Assembly: GCA_963681505.1 (NCBI GenBank)
Contig: OY811974.1
Location: forward strand, 7,030,167 to 7,094,166
Length of the DNA stretch: 64,000 nt
Source: Eunapius fragilis
Lineage: Eukaryota > Porifera > Demospongiae > Spongillida > Spongillidae
Reading direction: 5' to 3'
Shown here: positions 57,501 to 64,000 of the stretch, piece by piece
Numbering within the stretch: the stretch's first letter is position 1
How the letters are laid out: each line of letters starts with the position of its first letter
The notes under the pieces: generated by a model
Database searches by the model: none
Told to the model about the DNA's origin: nothing
The model's input: the letters and a program-made list of their open reading frames with translations, nothing else
Program-made: the position numbers and the translations under genes

Positions 57501-60500
57501 TTATAAATTGTATTTTTGTGGCCAATATTTCATGTTTTGTTTTCCACGTGATCACATTGATACATTGATATATTTTGGTGTTCATACCCACCCACCGTAC
57601 TAGATAAAATTATGCAATGGCGGCGCTTGTATTTCAGAAAAAAATGGATTATCATTCATTGAGACATCTGCACTGGATTCAACTAATGTTGATACAGCAT
57701 TCGAACAAATCTTAACCGGTAAGTCAAACCTGCGATAATGTTCTATAATCAATAAATGCATGCATTAATTGATAATATTTAGATATAGACATAAAGGTAT
57801 GCCTCCCGAAACATAGAGAGCTCATTATAAATTGTATTGTTGTGGCCAATATTTCATGTTTTTTTTTTCCAAGTGATCACATTGATATATTTTGGTGCTC
57901 ATACCCACCCACCGTAATAGATAAAAATTTCCTATGCGCAGGATCTACAGCAATATATAGCGCGCAACTTTTTATTATATCCATATCAAGCGGCACAGCT
58001 AGGCCTATATCTCGTAATGGGTGAAGTAAATTTTTAAAAATCAATAGGTACAGGCTACCTACAAATTTGAAATGATTTGATTACCCCTGCCGAAAGTTAT
58101 GGCGGGTTCAATCATTATGGGGCATCGGACGGTGTAATACAGGCTCGGAGCACTTACAAGACCCCAAAATGTATTTTATCATTGAGATTTTGTGTAGCAT
58201 ACGTCCTGAAAAAAGGACGTGGATAAGGCAAGGGATTGGGTTCGATCGAACCCGCTTTTAAACCTGGTAGCTAGCCTGCTTTAAACCGGGTCAGCCGGTT
58301 TTATAGCGGGCCACATAGCCGGCTTTAAAACAGTCCATTCAGCCGGCTTTAAAGTGGGCCGCCTAGTCCACCTTAAATCTGACCTGTTTTAATAACGAGC
58401 CAAAAATGATTGTATGCAAGCATTATCTATTATTATTAATTCATAGCGCTGTATAGCTTTGCAGTTGATAATAATGTATTATGAAGTAGTTAGTAAATGC
58501 GAGGTAAATATCAAAGAGACTGAGTGAATTGGTAATTGGAACATTTCCACATGGTTTTGATGTTGCTATCATAACACTCGGGCAGATAGCAATGAAATTA
58601 AGAGAAGCGATAGCAGTGGCAATGCAGCAATATGGAGATTTCTTTCCACACGCTTCTCTTGATTTCATAGCTGGGAAAGGGGTAAACGATTCATTTTCAA
58701 AGCAAGCAATGAGATGCTGCCACATCAATCACTAGTCAAATGTTATTTCAGCTACATTGTTCCTTGAAGCTGCATGGTATGCAAATACAATGCTCATCAC
58801 ACTACGGACTGTTCAACCACGTTGCTGCTGAACAGGAAGGGCAGTGACTTGTACTCCATTTCCTCTATCAGCATTTCGAAAAATTACAGGTATTGCAAGA
58901 TGTTCGGCAGATAGAGAATCCATCAAATATACTTTACCATTTGAAAACCATTTGGTAACCCAATGTCCTCGTTCATGATCATATAATATCTGGATTGTTG
59001 TCAAAAAATTAGAGCGCATGCATAAATCAACATTTATTTATGTCTCATTTATTTATCTTCACCTCTTCCATCAACTGGAGAAAACCTGGGGCTGTACCAA
59101 CATGTTCTAGGATAGTAGATTGAAGCCCATGAAGTTTATCAAATTGTTGATGCGATATCTCATGAGCCACAAGGTTTTGTTTGTCATTTAAGCACAGCTT
59201 TGCTTTCAAGGTTAATTTATCATTTAGCATGAGATCCAAGATTTGAGCCAGAGCACCTGTATTAAAAGACGACATCAGTACACATGATTTGAGTTTTATC
59301 CAGTTAATGGTTTTACTGACATATGTATCTCGTGCTTTACTTGCCATATAATTTTTTCTTGATATCAGAGTACCGTCGATTCATTTGTACAACAAAGTTT
59401 GGTGTCTTGTTGATTATAGCATTGTTTCACACCATGCATGACAGTAACTGGTACAACCAAGATTATTTTTCAAACATTGGCATTAATTGTTTGTTCGACA
59501 GCAAGTGGTGCATTTATAAGCAATAAATTCCGCGTTTTGACTGCTTCTCATAACGATATCTTCTTCATCTCTTCCCATCCATTAACTGGACCACTGTAAT
59601 CTTCAAGCTGACTGGCAGGATAACATGTTGACAGCATTACATGTTCACTCCTAAAAATATAAGTGATGAAAAAAGTAATTCCATCCCGGGGAAAAAAAAA
59701 CGGCGTAATCGCGTGTAATTGTGCGTGAAAAACGGCCATAAACGCGCCAAATTGCGTGGTCTTCAAAACGATGTATCTTCTTGATTGTACAATATAGTAG
59801 AGCTACATTTTGCATATTTACAAAGCGGTCCTCTGTCAATAGAATTCCAAAGATGGCTTAGTTTGTTATGCATCGTTCCGACGATATTCACAATCAACTT
59901 AGAGCAAGATTTCGCGGGCTTCAAGTACAAAACTCCGTGAAATAAAGCACTTTACTTGAATGTGAATATCTTCGGACCAATGATCTATGCAGCGCAAAAT
60001 CGAGTGATATGCATGATCAAGCAGGTTTCTTATGTCAAGATCAATCTATAAATGTAACTTTACTCACTGAATGCAATAAGCAACTGACAATAAATACCTG
60101 TAATCAACTCATAAATCCCGAAGCAAGGATTGGTTGCAATGGTGCTGGGTCTCTGCAACAGATACATTGTGCAAGCCTTCACACACTCGAGAATGACGCT
60201 TCGAGGAATTCCACAATACATGCCTTGCACCTGAATTAATTAATACAGAATATCTCAATCACAGTTACAATGCTACTGTGGCATGCCTTATGGAAGGTTT
60301 TCCTGTAGCCAGGATGAAACAATTGTATGTCATGAACTTCCAGTTTTCCAAATGTCTTCAACATAAATTACCATGTGGGATTTCCAAAGAAGAAAATTAT
60401 CTTCAATGTGAAAAAGCGTATTCCTTTAGAGTCAACTGAGCTGTACCCTTTCATCTTTGGTGGCACTACCAAGACAATCCTTGATTTTTAGACCTAGCTT

Positions 60501-61547
60501 TCTGTGTACAACTGGTAGACCTTATTGTCAGCAGGAAATGTCATGGCCAAATACTCCTCGAAATTGTCCTTCGACATTTCAAACCACGTTCAGTGAAAAA
60601 ATGCGCTCGGAATGCATGATGGGGTAAATGTTTGGATCGCAGTATACAAGGATGACCTCGGATGGAATTTTGAAAATGCAGTGTAACATTACTAATTTCA
60701 AGTTACTAAGATCAATAGGGAGTTATTAACATTTAAGGACATTATTTACTTGAAAGTTATTAAGGATGATGCTGCCATGGGATTTTTTGAATTTTATTGG
60801 TATTGTTATCATATTTATAATATACAATTGATCAATAAATGCATAATAACATATAGGTATCACACTGAACGTGTGATACCTATATGGAACCACTAACCCC
60901 AAGATGTTGTCACTTCATTGAACATTACAGTTTTTCGTACCCGACTTAGATCTGTGGACCTTTCACCCTTTTGTATGTTATATCCCTCCCATGTTTAGGC
61001 AGTTTGTAAGTGCACGTACATATCGTGCCACTACTTGCCTTTTTGCATATGTATGTCTGTTTATATGTATGCAATCAATCAATCAATCAATCAATCAATT
61101 TTCAGATCATGCGTTACTACTTAATAGTGATTAATTCAATTATCTAACCATAATCTTGAATACCTTTGTTAATAGAGGACTTCGAATATTTTTGATTTAT
61201 GAGGGTTTTGATACCATTACTTAGCCGCTTTCAAAAATTGGATTGTTAGTATTTGCCTAACAACTGCCGCATATGAAAAAGAAATCAAGCAGTAAATATT
61301 TTCAATCCTGAGTTAAAGTGATTTAAAAGAGCTGAGTCTTTCATATTACACCCAAGCTGTATGATACAGGCATGTTGCCTGTGTTCACCTTTTTTTTCTT
61401 TCAGAAATATATCACATTGTATGCCGGGGGACAAACGCAAATGACAGTCAGGAGGGACCAGCTATTCCCCAGCCCGGCATCAAATTGCAGAATCATACAT
61501 CTCCAGAGTCAGAACAGGGAAGTGGATGTTGTGGCGGCAGGAAATAA
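54584..61547 (+). CDS. RAB11: Rab11-like small GTPase, six exons
   Basis: Exons 54584-54632, 54898-55059, 56659-56692, 57126-57322, 57638-57718 and 61405-61547 join in phase to give 221 residues ending TAA. Domains run in Rab order: start [17 protein letters not shown]-loop GNSGVGKS, switch I with the Rab11-type [15 protein letters not shown], switch [13 protein letters not shown], then [38 protein letters not shown] and a cysteine pair near the end (GSGCCGGRK). Rab11 directs traffic through recycling endosomes. Two oddities: the catalytic glutamine of the GQE motif is glutamate (as Rab25 has leucine there), and four residues follow the CC prenylation site rather than the usual zero to three. 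Similarity over switch regions places it nearest Rab11; it is diverged enough to be a specialised paralogue. Confidence 0.9.
55177..55651. mobile_element. Foldback element with TTAA target, Rab intron 2
   Basis: Arms of about 200 bp beginning TGTCTAATGTCCTGGGCGTG are repeated in inverse, flanked by TTAA on both sides (55173-55176, 55652-55655). A TTAA duplication is the mark of piggyBac (or Kolobok) elements. Arm identity is very high, with short indels around the central TACGCGGTAATTG. Non-coding. Confidence 0.88.
55789..56139 (-). other. Unassigned 116-codon ORF in Rab intron 2
   Basis: Reads [20 protein letters not shown] and on to ESKLPKVR without interruption. Composition is protein-like (balanced, one aromatic-rich stretch [15 protein letters not shown]) but no family is recognised and no splice context supports it. 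It may be a relic or chance. Confidence 0.25.
56560..56620. repeat. G-rich GGGTGGGTGG repeat in Rab intron 2
   Basis: About 60 bp of GGGTGGGG-type repeats immediately before the acceptor of exon 3; several GGG runs could fold as a G-quadruplex in the transcript. Confidence 0.7.
57440..57600. repeat. Local direct repeat flanking Rab exon 5, left copy
   Basis: GTAAAGGTATGCCTCCCGAAACATT through TTTTGGTGTTCATACCCACC is repeated at 57793-57925, on the other side of exon 5, with small indels. Confidence 0.88.
57793..57925. repeat. Local direct repeat flanking Rab exon 5, right copy
   Basis: Right copy of the repeat at 57440-57600. Exon 5 itself is present only once, between the copies. Confidence 0.88.
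58240..58385. repeat. Short tandem repeat AGCCGGCTTTAAA type
   Basis: Six to seven imperfect units of about 20 bp (GCTTTTAAACCTGG, GCCGGTTTTATAGCGGGCC, GCCGGCTTTAAAACAG, GCCGGCTTTAAAGTGGGCC) in Rab intron 5. Confidence 0.8.
58500..59350 (-). pseudogene. Ulp1-like (C48) protease gene remnant of a transposon
   Basis: Minus-strand frames in series: 59347-59045 ([16 protein letters not shown]...), 59019-58813 ([34 protein letters not shown]), then past a [20 protein letters not shown], then past TAG and [22 protein letters not shown]. The order HW...Y.MDS...QQQ..G, followed by the expected position of the catalytic Cys, is that of cysteine proteases of the Ulp1/adenain clan carried by several DNA transposons. 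The Cys segment itself is damaged and several stops are present. It lies antisense in Rab intron 5. Confidence 0.62.
59351..61404. other. Remainder of Rab intron 5
   Basis: Minus-strand frame 59766-59548 ([20 protein letters not shown]) may be another exon of the dead protease-carrying element. A hairpin CATATAGGTATCACAC/GTGTGATACCTATATG lies at 60853-60889 and a (CAAT)n run at 61069-61097. A 76-codon frame at 60009 is unassigned. Confidence 0.4.
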
Positions 61548-61839
61548 TGCACTCGGCTACGTCTGTATGTACAATTAGCATGCAAAATAGACATGTTCAG
61601 ATCACAATATAGTTATAAAACAAAATGCAATACTGCATTCTCATTCTGGTTCATGGTGTGTTTACATGAAAATACTAAATGACAAGAATAACTGAGTGAA
61701 AGTCTCAAGGTAAAAACCTATCTGTATGGGGTAGACTATCATCAATAAGATACTATGGGATGATGCTAAGATTCCTCAGAGTTAACATAAATGTTAAGTA
61801 CAGGGAAAAAAACCTTGTGAAGGTTTTGCAAAAATGGGC

Positions 61840-62137
61840 ATATCCAGAAATGCCCCATACATTGGAGGACATTCATAAAAAAATTCCAAATTGAATTCTA
61901 TAACATTTTAGCATATAGCGGAATTTTTTTTCTTTCCACTGTAAAAATTTGAGTTTCAGATTTTTATTGATTATGAAGTTAAAATCAAGATATGTTTTTT
62001 AATTACTACATAGTTGACGTAATTTTTTGAGGGAGGGGAGGGGGGTATATTAACTAACTATTAAACGAATTATCAATGTTTATGAGCAATTATAATCCTC
62101 TCACCAATAATATAAATAGCCTCGATCAGACTGATGG
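61840..62137. repeat. Dispersed repeat (family 4), left part of interrupted copy
   Basis: Matches 36160-36464. It continues at 63304-63660 after the TIR element that interrupts it. Confidence 0.9.
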
Positions 62138-63303
62138 CAGAGATCATATATAGAGGGATTGGAAACGAGTCACGTGCGCCATACATAGAATATATATAGG
62201 CATAGCATGCGAACCATCCGACCTCGTGTTAATCACACCTTTACGCGGGTGAAGAAAAGTGAGCTAAAAGCACCAAAACCACTAAATCCATTCAAGAAGG
62301 TACGGTTTAGTTTTTTGAATCTAGCTCCTACATGTATTGACTACCTGCTTAATCATTTTTGTGGTCTACGAGTCCTCGTCTGGCGAGTTATAAAGGTTTT
62401 TGTCAAATAAATTGTTAATTTGGTAGGACAATTTTTTGGCCGACAGTATCTGCTCAGCTACAGCGCGCTTTGTAACAAAACGCGGTGTGTATGATGGAAT
62501 AAGCACGAAAAGTGGCGTAGGGGGGTTTTTATGTGTGTGGACTTTTCAGAATCGCTACTGCGCGTTATTGGATACGCTAACTTTGGCCTACAGTTTCGTC
62601 GGCGTTGTATTGGCTACGAGCGTGTAACCTGCTTTGTTGTGTTGCTTGAAGATTGGAAAGTGGCGTGGCCGTAAGTTTTTCGACTAAAAACATGCGCTTT
62701 ATAACATATTCCTTTTCAAAGGTGATGGAAAAATCAAAATTTCAGTTGGCGCAACATCGAAAGTATGTAAAGTGCCTGCAGCGGGAGGCTGGGGGACGCC
62801 CGTACACGTCAAGTGTACGTATTCCTAACCAGAACATGGTTGTTTAATGTATCCTCCGGCCTTTGTATCTCTGGATCTCAGTACAGAACTCAGTGTTGGC
62901 ATGTTCAATCCCTTAAGTTTTTTCCTCGCGTAGGATCCGCAGCCCTTGGTACGCACAGTTTCGCCGATTTGTATCACATCTGCGTTCTGCTGGACAATAA
63001 CGTGTTCAGCCAGAGTAAGGTCGTTGTCCCTGGCAGATGTCCAGCTCCTGTCAGTCTTCAGAATGTATGATTTGTGATTTTTTTTTTTGTTGTGCAGCAC
63101 CTTAAATTTAATGAACTGTGATTTGTGAGTTTGGTCTATATATAATCTCTGCGTTTGTGTGTCTTTTATTGCCATTGGACATAGTCCAAAGAACAAAGTT
63201 GACTTGTGCTGACAGCACGGTATTGTAAGGATTCAGGTGCGGATGGCAGCTGTTACCTAGTGTTAATTGGGCTCGTTTCCAATCCCTCTATATATGATCT
63301 CTG
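62138..63303. mobile_element. Non-autonomous TIR element (family 1), second copy
   Basis: 1166 bp with ends CAGAGATCATATATAGAGGG and its inverse, flanked by CTGATGG on both sides (62131-62137, 63304-63310). It is reversed relative to the copy at 2506-3361 (GAGTCACGTGCGCC lies near the left end here and near the right end there). Its frames (for example 62207-62410 plus, 62825-63196 minus) do not resemble a known transposase. The uninterrupted repeat at 36458-36464 shows the target before insertion. Confidence 0.9.
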
Positions 63304-63660
63304 CTGATGGCCGGCTGGCTTTCGATGTTTAGTGGAATATTGAAATACTAACCCTGGTAGGCAAGCGCGAAGTAAGACATCACTTTATTATCTCAAATGG
63401 ATCACGACACTAATACCTGCACACTACGGCAGTGGCCGGCGTCAGCGAGGGGGGAGATTCAGGTCAGGCCAGGTACGATAATTGGGGGGTGGGGGGGGGG
63501 AGTTGCTGTCCGCTTCAGACCCAATACGAAAAGTGGGGGACCTTTAATTGTTTGGCATAGGGCCTACTCTATTTAAATACGTTATCGTTATTACCGGTTA
63601 CAATTTTGGCCGAGGAGGGTGAAGCACCCGGAGCACCCTCTCTGGGATACGTTAGCTTCG
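63304..63660. repeat. Dispersed repeat (family 4), right part of interrupted copy
   Basis: Matches 36458-36850, including CTTCAGACCCAATACGAAAA and TTTGGCATAGGGCC. Confidence 0.9.
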
Positions 63661-63790
63661 GCTATATATACCTGTAACCGTTAATTATTAACGATAACGT
63701 ATTTGCTGTGTGCCAAACAAAGGGCCCCCACTTTTTGTATGTGACCTGAAGCGGACAGCACTCCCCCCCCCCCCCACCCCCCCACCCCCC
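63470..63790. repeat. Inverted repeat of the family 4 end with poly-C/poly-G
   Basis: 63690-63770 (ACGATAACGTATTTG, CCAAACAAAGGGCCCCCACT, CTGAAGCGGACAGCA, poly-C) is the inverse of 63485-63600. The arms give a foldback around the GAGGAGGGTGAAGCACCCGG region. Confidence 0.8.
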
Positions 63791-63799
63791 CACCCCCCA

Positions 63800-64000
63800 A
63801 GGGCGTAGACAAGTTTTAAGGGTGGGGGGGAAGGGGGCTAATTATTGTTGGGGATTTAGACCCGCGAGACGACAAGCAGGGGGTGGGGGCTAATTATGGT
63901 TGGGGGTTTAGTCCCGCGATACGACAGTGGGGGTGGGGGGAGGTGTACACTTCAGGCACAATACGAAAGGCGGGTCGGGGGGGGGGAGGGGGAGTTGCTT
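63800..64000. repeat. Short tandem repeat at the window end
   Basis: GGGGGCTAATTATKGTTGGG and TTTAGWCCCGCGAKACGACA repeat twice (63835-63880, 63886-63928), within G-rich sequence running off the window. Confidence 0.75.

Overview
The window is nuclear DNA from a marine invertebrate. Protein-coding genes are split by GT-AG introns of about 60 bp to a few kb. Long (CA)n/(GT)n tracts and TACATGTA-type words are common, and the DNA is dense in metazoan-type transposons (ISL2EU, BEL/Pao, Ty3/gypsy, hAT, mariner-, harbinger- and piggyBac-like). An early-branching animal such as a demosponge fits best, but that is inference from style, not from a marker gene.

Layout. 0.9-12.0 kb: a compact divergent promoter (1.4-1.5 kb, with NRF1-, CRE- and CCAAT-like boxes) serves a small coiled-coil gene on the minus strand and a complete INTS10 (Integrator complex subunit 10) gene of at least 17 exons on the plus strand; INTS10 introns carry four MITE-like elements whose target-site duplications can be read. 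12.0-16.1 kb: a 4.1 kb ISL2EU-type DNA transposon with matching ends, a DDE transposase and a second, oppositely oriented gene joining a SWIM zinc finger to a YqaJ nuclease. 17.3-30.5 kb: an imperfect inverted duplication carrying two near-identical intact copies of a small beta-trefoil gene plus a third broken piece; one arm was hit by a TIR element carrying a fragment of PIGN (GPI ethanolamine phosphate transferase 1). Between the arms lie minisatellites and a decayed THAP transposase. 30.5-41.7 kb: mostly gene-poor with foldback MITEs, tandem repeats and palindromes, plus the 3' exons of one unrecognised gene (38.2-39.3 kb). 42.1-53.4 kb: layered retroelements. An apparently intact gypsy element with identical 223-bp LTRs and a GGATC target duplication sits inside the RT gene of a decayed BEL/Pao element, flanked by the N-terminal (BED) and C-terminal (dimerisation) remains of a hAT-type gene. 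54.6-61.5 kb: a complete six-exon Rab11-like GTPase gene with the catalytic switch II glutamine replaced by glutamate; its introns hold a foldback element and a dead Ulp1-like protease gene. 61.8-64.0 kb: a repeat interrupted by a 1.17 kb TIR element; an uninterrupted copy at 36.2-36.9 kb serves as the empty site.

The host genes are not an operon or pathway: INTS10 (snRNA 3'-end processing/transcription attenuation), Rab11-like (recycling endosome traffic) and the beta-trefoil genes are independent. Most of the rest is mobile DNA, and several insertion events can be ordered because empty sites are present in the same window. All exon boundaries were placed by eye from splice consensus, reading phase and similarity remembered from known families; no database search was run.
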